DNA of 41,702 bases from Clostridium sp. CAG:221 (GTDB lineage Bacteria > Bacillota > Clostridia > Clostridiales > Clostridiaceae), in contig FR883419.1 of the NCBI GenBank assembly GCA_000435835.1, positions 1-41,702 of the forward strand, in the 5' to 3' direction. This document shows, one piece after another, positions 8,224 through 16,719 of this stretch. The notes beneath the pieces are model-generated. The model saw only the letters and a list, made by a program, of their open reading frames with translations. It had not been told where the DNA came from and ran no database searches. The translations under genes and the position numbers were made by a program. How positions within the stretch are numbered: position 1 is the stretch's first letter; each line of letters begins with the position of its first letter.

Positions 8224-8874
8224 ATGAATAATGTAGGTTCTACAGATATTGTAGATAATGAAAAGATAAGATTATATTCAGTTACAAAGAAGAGCATGGA
8301 TTTAATTTTATCTTTCATAGGATTAATTTTATTGATTCCTGTATTCCTAATTTTAGCTATCTTAGTTAAACTAGATTCTAAAGGTCCAGTATTTTATGCG
8401 CATACTAGAAAAGGTAAGAATAGAAGTGACATAAAAATATATAAGTTTAGGACTATGTATTCTAATTCAGATGAGATTTTTGAGTCTTTTTCAGATGAGC
8501 AAAAAGAGGAATATTATAAAAACTTTAAACTGGATAACGATCCAAGAGTAACTAAGGTTGGAGATTTTTTAAGAAGAACAAGCCTAGATGAAATACCACA
8601 ATTAATAAATGTTTTAAAAGGCGATTTAAGTTTAGTTGGTCCTCGTCCTATTGTAGAAAAAGAGATATGTAAATATGGACAATATGCAGATAAGCTTTTT
8701 TCAGTTATTCCAGGGATAACAGGATATTGGCAGTCACATGGAAGAAGTGATACTTCTTATGAGGAAAGAATTGAGATGGATATGTATTATATTGATAATA
8801 GATCAATATTACTTGATATTAAAATTATGTTTAAAACAGTTATATCTGTTATTAAAAAAGAAGGCGCAGTATAA
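8224..8874 (+). CDS. Priming undecaprenyl-phosphate sugar-1-phosphate transferase (copy 1)
   Basis: Bacterial sugar transferase of 216 residues (WbaP/WcaJ/PglC-type catalytic domain, PF02397 family). One N-terminal membrane helix (about 24-46) is followed by a cytoplasmic catalytic part with KFRTMY, the DE pair of TSLDEIPQ (D122, E123) and GPRP (140-142). It moves a sugar phosphate from a nucleotide sugar to undecaprenyl phosphate, starting the repeat unit. A longer TTG-started reading is possible from 8164, but ATG 8224 has GAGGG seven bases upstream and lines up with the second copy. Being first in the operon fits its priming role. The donor sugar is not readable. Confidence 0.88.
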   Translation: MNNVGSTDIVDNEKIRLYSVTKKSMDLILSFIGLILLIPVFLILAILVKLDSKGPVFYAHTRKGKNRSDIKIYKFRTMYSNSDEIFESFSDEQKEEYYKNFKLDNDPRVTKVGDFLRRTSLDEIPQLINVLKGDLSLVGPRPIVEKEICKYGQYADKLFSVIPGITGYWQSHGRSDTSYEERIEMDMYYIDNRSILLDIKIMFKTVISVIKKEGAV

Positions 8875-8900
8875 ATTAAAAGTTAAAATGGAGGATTATT

Positions 8901-9827
8901 ATGTCAGTAACAGTAATATGTCCCTTGTATAAATCAAAGCAATATATTAATTCATTACATAAATCATTACTTATGCAGGAAGATATAGATTTAAAAACAA
9001 TTAAATATATATTAACTGATACAGGTGATGGAGTAGATAAAATAGTAAACGACTTAGAAAAAGCAGAATTAACAATCATACCTATAAGTGATTTTTCACA
9101 TAGTTTGACAAGAGAAAAAGCAGCAATGGAAAGTGATAGTGATATTATTGTGTTTATAACTCAAGATATTATTATTAAAGATAAAAAGTGGTTAAATAAA
9201 TTATGCAAACCTATTTATGAAGGAAAATGTGAGGCAGCATTTTCAAGACAAATATGTGATAATCAGTCTATTGAAAAATATACAAGAATAAATAATTATC
9301 CTAAGGAATCTAGAATTGTATCTAAGAAGGATACTGAAAGATTAGGGATAGTTACTTTCTTTTTCTCAGATGCAGCTTCTGCCGTTAAAAGGGATATATA
9401 TGTTAAGTTAAATGGTTATGATGGAAAAGATTTACTGACCAATGAAGATATGTATCTTGCATATAAGCTTATAAATAACGGTTATAAAATAATGTACAAT
9501 TCTGAAGCAGAAGTTATTCATTCACATGATTATAAATTTAAAGAATTATTTAAACGTTACTTTGATCAAGGAGCGTTTTTAAGTGATAATGCATACCTTA
9601 CTCAATATGGAGCCAGTGGTAGTGCATTTAAATTACTAAAAGTAGTAGTAGTAGAATCTTTAAAAGATAAGAATTTTAAAGCATTTTTTAATATAGTACC
9701 AAATTTTGCTGCTAGATTTTTAGGAGATAGATTTGGAAAAAGATATAAAAAGCTTCCTTTAGAGAAAGTGAAGAAGTATTCTGGTAATATAGGTTATTGG
9801 AATAGAGTAGAAAACAATTTAAATTAA
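8901..9827 (+). CDS. GT2-family glycosyltransferase, possibly rhamnosyl
   Basis: GT-A-fold enzyme of 308 residues. It begins SVTVICPLYKSKQYI, the usual GT2 nucleotide-binding start. The ISDFSHSLTREKA segment, the QD pair in FITQDII, and the LTNEDMYLAYKL motif (acidic catalytic-base region) resemble dTDP-rhamnose-type GT2 transferases. A hydrophilic C-terminal tail with many Lys residues may contact the membrane. RBS TGGAGG precedes ATG 8901. It lies between the priming transferase and the rhamnose genes, so it may add the second sugar of the repeat unit. Specificity is inferred from context. Confidence 0.75.
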   Translation: MSVTVICPLYKSKQYINSLHKSLLMQEDIDLKTIKYILTDTGDGVDKIVNDLEKAELTIIPISDFSHSLTREKAAMESDSDIIVFITQDIIIKDKKWLNKLCKPIYEGKCEAAFSRQICDNQSIEKYTRINNYPKESRIVSKKDTERLGIVTFFFSDAASAVKRDIYVKLNGYDGKDLLTNEDMYLAYKLINNGYKIMYNSEAEVIHSHDYKFKELFKRYFDQGAFLSDNAYLTQYGASGSAFKLLKVVVVESLKDKNFKAFFNIVPNFAARFLGDRFGKRYKKLPLEKVKKYSGNIGYWNRVENNLN

Positions 9828-9846
9828 GAGAAGGTAGGTAAAAGAT

Positions 9847-10710
9847 ATGAAGGGGATTATATTAGCAGGTGGATCAGGAACAAGACTATATCCGGTAACA
9901 AAGGCAATGTCAAAGCAAATGGTTCCGATATATGATAAGCCAATGATTTATTATCCAATGTCAGTTTTAATGCTTGCAGGAATAAGAGATATATTAATAA
10001 TATCAACACCAAGAGATATTCATAATTTCAAAGAATTGTTTAAAGATGGAAGTGAATTTGGATTAAATATAGAATATGCAGTACAAGAACATCCAAATGG
10101 ATTAGCAGAAGCATTTATTATAGGAGAAAAATTCATTGGCAACGACTCAGTGGCAATGATATTAGGAGACAATATATTCTATGGACAAAGCTTCACAAGT
10201 CATTTAGAGAGTGCAGCAAAACTGGAAAAAGGAGCAACTGTTTTTGGGTATTATGTTCAGGATCCAAGAGCATTTGGAGTAGTTGGTTTTGATGAAAATG
10301 GTAAGGTTACTTCATTAGAAGAAAAGCCAGAGCATCCAAAATCAAAATATGCAGTACCAGGGCTTTACTTCTATGATAACTCAGTAGTGGAAAAGGCTAA
10401 GAATATAAAGCCTTCTGAAAGAGGAGAATTAGAAATAACTGATTTAAATAAAGTATATATGGAAGAAGGAACTTTAACAGTAGAGTTATTAGGTAGAGGA
10501 ATGGCATGGCTTGACACAGGAACTCATACATCTATGCTTAAGGCATCAAACTTTGTTGAAGCAGTGCAAACTACACAAGGAACTTACATAGCTTGTTTAG
10601 AAGAAATAGCTTATAGAAAGGGATGGATATCAAAAGAACAAGTTATAGAGTTAGCAAAGCCTCTTATGAAAACTGGATATGGTAAATATCTTATGGATAT
10701 AATTGAATAG
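9847..10710 (+). CDS. rfbA: Glucose-1-phosphate thymidylyltransferase
   Basis: RmlA/RfbA, first enzyme of dTDP-L-rhamnose synthesis: dTTP plus glucose-1-phosphate gives dTDP-glucose. At 287 residues it has the normal length. GGSGTRLYPVTKAMSKQM is the nucleotide-binding signature, followed by KPMIYYPMSVLMLAGI, LGDNIFYG (metal-binding Asp) and the EEKPEHPKS motif. It starts the four-gene rfb set, interrupted only by an acyltransferase remnant before rfbC. The start at ATG 9847 has GAGAAGG-type SD upstream. Identification is secure. Confidence 0.97.
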   Translation: MKGIILAGGSGTRLYPVTKAMSKQMVPIYDKPMIYYPMSVLMLAGIRDILIISTPRDIHNFKELFKDGSEFGLNIEYAVQEHPNGLAEAFIIGEKFIGNDSVAMILGDNIFYGQSFTSHLESAAKLEKGATVFGYYVQDPRAFGVVGFDENGKVTSLEEKPEHPKSKYAVPGLYFYDNSVVEKAKNIKPSERGELEITDLNKVYMEEGTLTVELLGRGMAWLDTGTHTSMLKASNFVEAVQTTQGTYIACLEEIAYRKGWISKEQVIELAKPLMKTGYGKYLMDIIE

Positions 10711-10730
10711 CAATTAAGAGGTATAGTATA

Positions 10731-10845
10731 ATGGGAGATTCAATTAAAAAATAATAGTGAAATGAATTTAATGAAAGCATTGGGGATTATTGCAGTTGTT
10801 TTAGGGCACACTGCATTTCCTTATTTATTGAGAAAAGGAAAGTGA
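10731..10845 (+). pseudogene. Remnant of an acyltransferase-3 (O-acetyltransferase) gene
   Basis: ATG 10731, with AGAGG upstream, reads only seven codons before a stop. The +1 frame continues with LMKALGIIAVVLGHTAFP (within 10768-10821), which matches the first membrane helix and conserved GHxxFP start of acyltransferase family 3 proteins (OafA/NolL/WecH-like). A one-base loss in the A6 run at 10746-10751 would join the two frames. The reading stops at 10843-10845, and the other roughly 300 residues are absent. So the gene has both a frameshift and a large deletion. It probably once acetylated the surface polysaccharide. The family call rests on a short segment. Confidence 0.65.
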
Positions 10846-10851
10846 TAGTAA

Positions 10852-11418
10852 ATGGGTAATTTTAAATTTATAGAAACAAAGATTCCAGATCTTTATATTA
10901 TTGAGCCAAAGGTATTTGGTGATAATAGAGGTTATTTTATGGAAAGTTATAGTAAGAAGGATTTTGATGAAGCAGGATTAACTATGAACTTTGTACAAGA
11001 CAATGAATCAAGATCAACTAAGGGAGTACTGAGAGGATTACACTTCCAAACAAAGCATACTCAAGGTAAATTAGTAAGATGTACTGAAGGTGAAGTTTGG
11101 GATGTTGCTGTAGATTTAAGAAAGGGTTCACCTACTTATGGTCAGTGGGAAGGTGTGCATTTATCAGCTGAGAATAAAAGACAATTTTATGTTCCAGAAG
11201 GCTTTGCTCATGGATTTGTAGTTTTATCAGATGTTGCAACTTTTAATTACAAGTGTACTGATTTTTATGCCCCAGAATATGATGGTGGAATTCCATGGAA
11301 TGATAAAGATGTTAACATACAGTGGCCAATAGAAGGTTTAGATATATTATTATCAGAAAAAGATAAAAATCATAAGCCATTAAAAGAACAAGACCTTCCA
11401 TTTGTTTATGAGAAGTAA
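10852..11418 (+). CDS. rfbC: dTDP-4-dehydrorhamnose 3,5-epimerase
   Basis: RmlC/RfbC, third enzyme of the dTDP-L-rhamnose pathway. It epimerises C3 and C5 of dTDP-4-keto-6-deoxyglucose. The 188-residue cupin protein carries GVLRGLHFQ with catalytic His64, then KLVRCTEGEVWDVAVDLRKGSPTYGQW and VPEGFAHGFVVLSD, all family signatures. ATG 10852 follows directly on the acyltransferase remnant, and the SD (AGGAAAG) lies inside that remnant's last codons. rfbD follows 22 bp downstream. Confidence 0.96.
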   Translation: MGNFKFIETKIPDLYIIEPKVFGDNRGYFMESYSKKDFDEAGLTMNFVQDNESRSTKGVLRGLHFQTKHTQGKLVRCTEGEVWDVAVDLRKGSPTYGQWEGVHLSAENKRQFYVPEGFAHGFVVLSDVATFNYKCTDFYAPEYDGGIPWNDKDVNIQWPIEGLDILLSEKDKNHKPLKEQDLPFVYEK

Positions 11419-11440
11419 TGAGAGGTATGGAGGAAAAGTT

Positions 11441-12349
11441 ATGAAAATAGTTGTAACAGGTGCTAATGGGCAACTTGGAAAAGAGCTTCAAAAAATAATA
11501 AGAACAGGTAAAGCAGAAATTGGAGAAATATCTAAAAGTGTAGCTTCAGCTGAGGTTTTTGCAGCAGATGTTGATGTTTTAGATATAACCAATCTTGATA
11601 ATGTAAGAGCTTACTTAAATGATATTAAGCCAGATGTGGTAATAAACTGTGCAGCATTTACTAATGTTGATGGTTGTGAAGAAAATTATGATGCAGCATT
11701 TAAGGTAAATGCAATAGGACCAAGAAACTTGGCTATGGTTTGTGAAGAGTTAGGTTCTAAGCTTGTAAATGTATCTACTGATTATGTTTTTGATGGTGAG
11801 CCAAGAGAAACACAATTAAGAGAATATGATAAGGTAGAGCCACAAAGTGTTTATGGAACAACTAAATTACAAGGTGAAAATTATGTAAGAGAGTTTTCTT
11901 CTAAGTATTATATAGTAAGAACAGCATGGCTTTATGGATATGAAGGAAATAACTTTGTATACACTATGATGAGACTTGGAAAAGATAAAGATTCAATAAC
12001 TGTTGTTAATGATCAAAAAGGTAATCCAACATCTGCAAATGATTTAGCATATCATATTTTGAAGATTATTGAAACTGAAGAATATGGTGTATATCACTGT
12101 ACAGCAAAAGGTGAATGTACATGGTATGATTTCGCTAAGAGAATTATGGAACTTGCAGGATTAAACTGTGTTGTTAATCCTATTTCAACTGAGGATTATA
12201 TAAAAGGTATTAATAAGAAAATAGCTAAAAGACCAGCTTATTCATCGCTTGATAATATGATGCTTAGATGCACAGTTGGTGATGACATGAGAAATTGGGA
12301 AGAAGAACTAGAAACTTTCATGGAAAATATTAAAAATAAGGGAGAATAG
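11441..12349 (+). CDS. rfbD: dTDP-4-dehydrorhamnose reductase
   Basis: RmlD/RfbD, last step of the pathway: NAD(P)H reduction to dTDP-L-rhamnose. It is an SDR-fold protein of 302 residues with TGANGQLG at 6-13 for cofactor binding, then VINCAAFTNVDGCE, STDYVFDG, and the catalytic YGTTK (Tyr138, Lys142). An in-frame ATG at 11402 would overlap rfbC, but ATG 11441 has TGGAGG seven bases upstream and begins MKIVVTGANG as expected. rfbB follows four bases after the stop. Confidence 0.96.
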   Translation: MKIVVTGANGQLGKELQKIIRTGKAEIGEISKSVASAEVFAADVDVLDITNLDNVRAYLNDIKPDVVINCAAFTNVDGCEENYDAAFKVNAIGPRNLAMVCEELGSKLVNVSTDYVFDGEPRETQLREYDKVEPQSVYGTTKLQGENYVREFSSKYYIVRTAWLYGYEGNNFVYTMMRLGKDKDSITVVNDQKGNPTSANDLAYHILKIIETEEYGVYHCTAKGECTWYDFAKRIMELAGLNCVVNPISTEDYIKGINKKIAKRPAYSSLDNMMLRCTVGDDMRNWEEELETFMENIKNKGE

Positions 12350-12353
12350 TGAA

Positions 12354-13406
12354 ATGAAAACATATTTAGTTACAGGTGGAGCAGGATTTATAGGTTCAAA
12401 TTTTGTATTATACATGCTAAAAAAATATCAAGATATAAGAATAATAAACTTAGATAAATTAACTTATGCAGGAAATTTAGAAAATTTAAAATCAATCCAA
12501 GATGACCCAAGACACATATTTGTACACGGAGATATTTGTGATGCAGAATTAGTATCATCATTATTTGAAAAGTATGAAATAGACTATGTAGCTCACTTTG
12601 CAGCAGAATCACATGTTGATAGAAGTATAAGAGAGCCAGAAGTATTTGCTAAGACAAATGTAATGGGAACAGTTAATCTTTTAAACTGTGCAAGAAATGC
12701 ATGGGAAAATGAAGATGGAACTTACAAAGAAGGAGTTAAGTTCTTACATGTTTCAACAGATGAAGTTTATGGTTCACTAGGAGAAACAGGATACTTCATG
12801 GAAACAACACCACTTGATCCACATAGTCCATACTCATCAAGTAAGGCAGGATCAGACTTAATGGTTAAGGCATATCATGATACATATAAAATGCCAATGA
12901 ATATAACAAGATGTTCAAATAACTATGGTCCATTCCAATTCCCAGAAAAGTTAATACCATTATTAATTAACAACTGTTTAGCTCACAAAGATTTACCAGT
13001 ATATGGTGATGGGATGAACATAAGAGACTGGTTATTTGTTGAAGATCATGCAAAAGCTATTGATATGGTTATAAACAACGGAAGAGTAGGAGAGGTTTAC
13101 AACGTTGGAGGACACAACGAAAGAACTAATATCCAAATAGTTAAGACTGTTATTGAATACTTAAATGAAAATGTTGATAATGAAATAACAGAAACTTTAA
13201 TTAAGTATGTTGAAGATAGAAAAGGTCATGATAGAAGATACGGAATCGATCCAACAAAGATAAAAGAAGAATTAGGATGGTATCCAGAAACTACTTTTGA
13301 AGTTGGTATAAAGAAAACTATTCAATGGTATTTAGATAACCAAGAATGGATGAAGAATGTAACATCTGGAGAATATCAAAATTATTATAATAGAATGTAC
13401 AAATAA
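12354..13406 (+). CDS. rfbB: dTDP-glucose 4,6-dehydratase
   Basis: RmlB/RfbB, second enzyme of the dTDP-L-rhamnose pathway; it makes dTDP-4-keto-6-deoxyglucose using bound NAD. The extended SDR protein of 350 residues has TGGAGFIGSN at the N-terminus, DKLTYAGN, HFAAESHVDRSI, STDEVYG and the catalytic YSSSK (Tyr160, Lys164), then RCSNNYGPFQFPEKLIP. RBS GGGAG precedes the start. Gene order A-C-D-B completes the pathway. Confidence 0.97.
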   Translation: MKTYLVTGGAGFIGSNFVLYMLKKYQDIRIINLDKLTYAGNLENLKSIQDDPRHIFVHGDICDAELVSSLFEKYEIDYVAHFAAESHVDRSIREPEVFAKTNVMGTVNLLNCARNAWENEDGTYKEGVKFLHVSTDEVYGSLGETGYFMETTPLDPHSPYSSSKAGSDLMVKAYHDTYKMPMNITRCSNNYGPFQFPEKLIPLLINNCLAHKDLPVYGDGMNIRDWLFVEDHAKAIDMVINNGRVGEVYNVGGHNERTNIQIVKTVIEYLNENVDNEITETLIKYVEDRKGHDRRYGIDPTKIKEELGWYPETTFEVGIKKTIQWYLDNQEWMKNVTSGEYQNYYNRMYK

Positions 13407-13451
13407 ATATAATAACTATAAGTAGAGGTAGGTTAATTAGGAGTATAAATT

Positions 13452-14933
13452 ATGATAGAAGAGAGAAGAGGGATTTATAAATTAGTATATGTACTAATGG
13501 CTTTAACTATACTTTTAATTCCTTTTAATAATTTACCATATCTAAATAATATATTAAAAGAATTATCATTTAGTGCTACATCTTATCCTATGTTGATATT
13601 GATGACAATTATGGCTATTTATATATTAAAGGAATCGAGAATTGTTAAAGTTAAAGATAAAAGTATTTATATATTAATAACTTTTGTAATTTTATGTTTT
13701 ATATTTTCATTATTTAACATTAGTGAGATAATGACAAATTCATTTAAAGGGAAAACAGGGATAAGAAGACTTGTATTTCAATATCCAATGCTTGCTTTTG
13801 GAGCTGTAACTAGTTATTGTTTTTATTATTTTTTAAGAAGAACTAAAATAACATTATGGACTATAAGAAGATGGGTTTTATTTTCTACTATAATAGCAAG
13901 TGTTTATGGTTTTGTTGAAATGCTTAATATGTTAAATATTATAGATACTAGTGAAATATTAAAAGCAGTATCAAATGTAATTCAACTATATGCTAGAGGG
14001 GAATTATATCCTAGAGGAATAAGAACAGTTTGTGGAGAGGCATCTTATTTTGGCATGTATGCAGCATTTGTTCTTCCATGGATTTTAAGTTATATTTATA
14101 CGGAAAAGGAATATTGGAAAAAAGGAATATCAGTTGTATATGCACTATATTTTATAGCTTTAGTTTTATTATCAAAATCAAGAATGGGTTTACTTATTTT
14201 TTGGTTAGAGTTTATTATTTTTACAATTGGAATGATTATCATGAGAGGAAACTGGAAGAAAAAGCTTATAACAGTTCTTTTGTTCCCATTGGTATTTTTA
14301 ACATCTAACATAGTTAATAAAGTTGGCTTTACTGAAGAAGTGCAATATGAAAATACTGCATCAAATGCAACTGTTGGAGCAGTAGTAGAATCTTTAAATG
14401 ATGAAAATAATATGTCTAATGTAGCTAGATTTTCAATGATGAAAGCTGCTTTCAGAATAGGAAATCAACACTTATTAACAGGTGTAGGTGTAGGACAATA
14501 TGCCTTTTATGCTACAGATAATGTTGAACCAGATGATTATAGATCAAGTGAAGTTACTAGATGGTTAGATCCTGAACAAACTCAGTATTGGCCTACTGTA
14601 TTTGCATTACATGCTAGAATATACGCTGAAAATGGAATAATATGCTTTTTAATTTGGGTAGGATTATGGGCATATATTGGTATATCTTTATTAATTAGAT
14701 ATATAAAGTATAATGATATTAAGACTCTGATTTTAATGTCAAGTGTAGCAGGTGTTTTATTAGCATGCTTTAATGTCGACACATATATATATTATCCATT
14801 ATGGATTCTTATAGGATTGTATTGGAGATTTGGAAAAGAAAATATAGAGGAAAACAGTGGTGAAAGAGATGAAGAGATTTTCTTTAATTATGGCGACTTA
14901 TGGAAGAGAAAAAGAGGTAGAAAGCTTCCTTAA
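13452..14933 (+). CDS. Wzy-like O-antigen polymerase/ligase family protein
   Basis: Polytopic membrane protein of 493 residues with about ten to twelve helices. The central part (SYFGMYAAFVLPWIL, then LLSKSRMGLLIFWLEFI) and the long outer loop (about 285-390, ending in the LTGVGVGQY stretch) fit the O-antigen ligase/polymerase family (Wzy_C, PF04932). In this setting it most likely polymerises lipid-linked repeat units on the outer face, the Wzy role. Its last 25 or so codons overlap the next gene by 77 bp. That tail (from about ENSGERDEE) is charged and may have arisen by loss of an earlier stop. Confidence 0.78.
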   Translation: MIEERRGIYKLVYVLMALTILLIPFNNLPYLNNILKELSFSATSYPMLILMTIMAIYILKESRIVKVKDKSIYILITFVILCFIFSLFNISEIMTNSFKGKTGIRRLVFQYPMLAFGAVTSYCFYYFLRRTKITLWTIRRWVLFSTIIASVYGFVEMLNMLNIIDTSEILKAVSNVIQLYARGELYPRGIRTVCGEASYFGMYAAFVLPWILSYIYTEKEYWKKGISVVYALYFIALVLLSKSRMGLLIFWLEFIIFTIGMIIMRGNWKKKLITVLLFPLVFLTSNIVNKVGFTEEVQYENTASNATVGAVVESLNDENNMSNVARFSMMKAAFRIGNQHLLTGVGVGQYAFYATDNVEPDDYRSSEVTRWLDPEQTQYWPTVFALHARIYAENGIICFLIWVGLWAYIGISLLIRYIKYNDIKTLILMSSVAGVLLACFNVDTYIYYPLWILIGLYWRFGKENIEENSGERDEEIFFNYGDLWKRKRGRKLP

Positions 14934-15705
14934 GAGCCTTAAAAAATCAAATTATGATTTATCTTTAGTAGAAGTAATTATAGTTGACCAAAATGATAAG
15001 ATTGATTTAAATCCTATAGTAGAAAGACATAATGATTTAAATATTAAGCATATTAAATCAACAGTTAAGGGATTAGCTAAAAATAGAAATATTGGTCTAG
15101 AACAGAGTTATGGTGGAATAATTGCTTTTCCTGATGATGACTGTGAGTATCTACCAGATACATTAAATATCATAAGTGATATTTTTGAGGCTAATTCAGA
15201 AATTGACGTGGTGATGGGAAGAATAGTTGAAAGAGATGGCTCAGATTCATTAAGAAAGTGGCCAAAAGAAGAAATAAAAATAAGTAAATCTAATTTTTAT
15301 ACTAAGTGTTCATCAGTAACTATGTTTTATAGAAATGGATCTTCTTTAAGATTTAATGAAAAGTTAGGTGCAGGTAATTATTTAGGCTCATGTGAAGATA
15401 GTGATATACTTTATAGAGCTTTAAAGAGTAATAAGAATATAGTATATAAACCAGAAGTGCAAATATATCATCCTCATTACAGTTCAGATACAAATATGAA
15501 TGAAGGAAAAGTTAGAAGTTATGGATTGGGGTTTGGAGCTTTTTGTAAATTTAACTTTGATTTTCATATATGTATTCTTTTCATTAAAGCAGAGGTATTC
15601 CATGTATTAAATACTATTATAGGAATATGTACATTTAATAAAGAAAAAATAAGAAAAGGATATATTGCATTTTCATCAAGATTAAAGGGACTTACCGTTG
15701 GGTAG
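14857..15705 (+). CDS. GT2-family glycosyltransferase
   Basis: GT-A enzyme of 282 residues: FSLIMATYGREKEV for nucleotide binding, KGLAKNRNIGLEQ, the metal-binding FPDDDC (D93-D95) and the acidic CEDSDILYRAL motif. It should add a sugar to the growing repeat unit at the cytoplasmic membrane. The start is a GTG (14857, or 14860 in tandem) with ATAGAGG upstream. It lies inside the end of the polymerase gene, suggesting translational coupling. An internal ATG at 14869 (MKRFSLIMATYG) is an alternative start. Donor and acceptor are unknown. Confidence 0.78.
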   Translation: MVKEMKRFSLIMATYGREKEVESFLKSLKKSNYDLSLVEVIIVDQNDKIDLNPIVERHNDLNIKHIKSTVKGLAKNRNIGLEQSYGGIIAFPDDDCEYLPDTLNIISDIFEANSEIDVVMGRIVERDGSDSLRKWPKEEIKISKSNFYTKCSSVTMFYRNGSSLRFNEKLGAGNYLGSCEDSDILYRALKSNKNIVYKPEVQIYHPHYSSDTNMNEGKVRSYGLGFGAFCKFNFDFHICILFIKAEVFHVLNTIIGICTFNKEKIRKGYIAFSSRLKGLTVG

Positions 15706-15710
15706 TCCCT
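15686..15710 (+). terminator. Hairpin at the end of the GT2 gene, incomplete terminator
   Basis: AGGGACT-ACC pairs with GGT-AGTCCCT with one bulged T. It spans the stop codon. The nearest T-run is about ten bases further on, so it may be a pause, partial terminator or processing site. Confidence 0.35.
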
Positions 15711-15738
15711 ATATAAGCTTTTTAAGGTGGTGAATTAT

Positions 15739-16692
15739 ATGAAAGAAATAGATGTGTCTGTTATATTATCAGCATATAATGAGGAAGAGCGCTGGTTTAG
15801 GGAAGCAGTAGAATCAATTATAAATCAAAGCTATGAAAATTTTGAACTTATTCTTATACTAGATAATCCTAATAATACTTTATTAGAAGGAATAATAAAT
15901 GAATATGTTAACAAAGATAATAGAATAATTTACATAAAGAATGAAAAGAATTTAGGATTGGTGAAAAGCTTAAACAAAGGCTTAGAGTATGCAAGAGGTA
16001 AGTATATAGCTAGAATGGATGCTGATGATATTGCAAATGTTGATAGATTAAAAAAACAATATGAGTTTATGGAAGTTAATAAGGACATAGACTTAATTGG
16101 AACCAGTGTTGACTTCATTGATGAAAATAATTCTATAATTCAGAAAAATACTTTTGTTGTAAAGAATAGTGATAAAATTAAAGATTATTTAAAATATACT
16201 AATGTTGTTGTACATCCAACATTTTTCTTTAGGAAAAGTATTTTACAAAAAGTAAATGGATATAGAGAAATTTCATTTGCTGAGGATTATGACTTTATTT
16301 GTCGTGTTGTTGCAGCTGGATATAAAGTTAGTAATTTATCGGAATCATTATTGCAATATAGAATAAGACAGAATAGTATTTCAAGAGATAAAACATTAGC
16401 ACAGATATATAATGCTTTTTATTTAAAGAAATTATATAAGGAAAGATTGAAGTCAGGGAAAGATAGTTACTCTATAGATGATTTGTATTCTGAAGATAAG
16501 ATATCAAACAAAGATATAAGAGACTTTGATAAGTCAGAACAATTAAAATCTACAGCTGATAATAAAAGAAAAAATGGTAAAGCATTAGAGGGAAAAATAA
16601 TTTTTGCATATTCCAAAATTATATCTAAATATGCAAGAAAGAATGCCATGTGCACAGCTTGGTATAAGATACTTGCAAAAATGTATGAATAA
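15739..16692 (+). CDS. GT2-family glycosyltransferase
   Basis: GT-A enzyme of 317 residues. It opens with IDVSVILSAYNEEERWFREAVESI, continues with KNLGLVKSLNKGLEYARGKYIARMDADD (metal-binding D94-x-D96-D97) and has AEDYDFICRV as the catalytic-base motif. The Lys-rich C-terminal 100 residues fall outside the core fold. An in-frame GTG at 15727 overlaps the SD itself. ATG 15739 has AAGGTGG eight bases upstream and is preferred. It sits between two other transferases of the operon. Sugar specificity is not readable. Confidence 0.78.
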   Translation: MKEIDVSVILSAYNEEERWFREAVESIINQSYENFELILILDNPNNTLLEGIINEYVNKDNRIIYIKNEKNLGLVKSLNKGLEYARGKYIARMDADDIANVDRLKKQYEFMEVNKDIDLIGTSVDFIDENNSIIQKNTFVVKNSDKIKDYLKYTNVVVHPTFFFRKSILQKVNGYREISFAEDYDFICRVVAAGYKVSNLSESLLQYRIRQNSISRDKTLAQIYNAFYLKKLYKERLKSGKDSYSIDDLYSEDKISNKDIRDFDKSEQLKSTADNKRKNGKALEGKIIFAYSKIISKYARKNAMCTAWYKILAKMYE

Positions 16693-16719
16693 AACAAATA
16701 TGTTTTAGAAAGGGAAGAA

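Noticed and set aside
8738..8932. Alternative frame across the end of the first priming transferase
   Set aside because: Shifted reading of conserved coding sequence; it overlaps the real start of the next gene.
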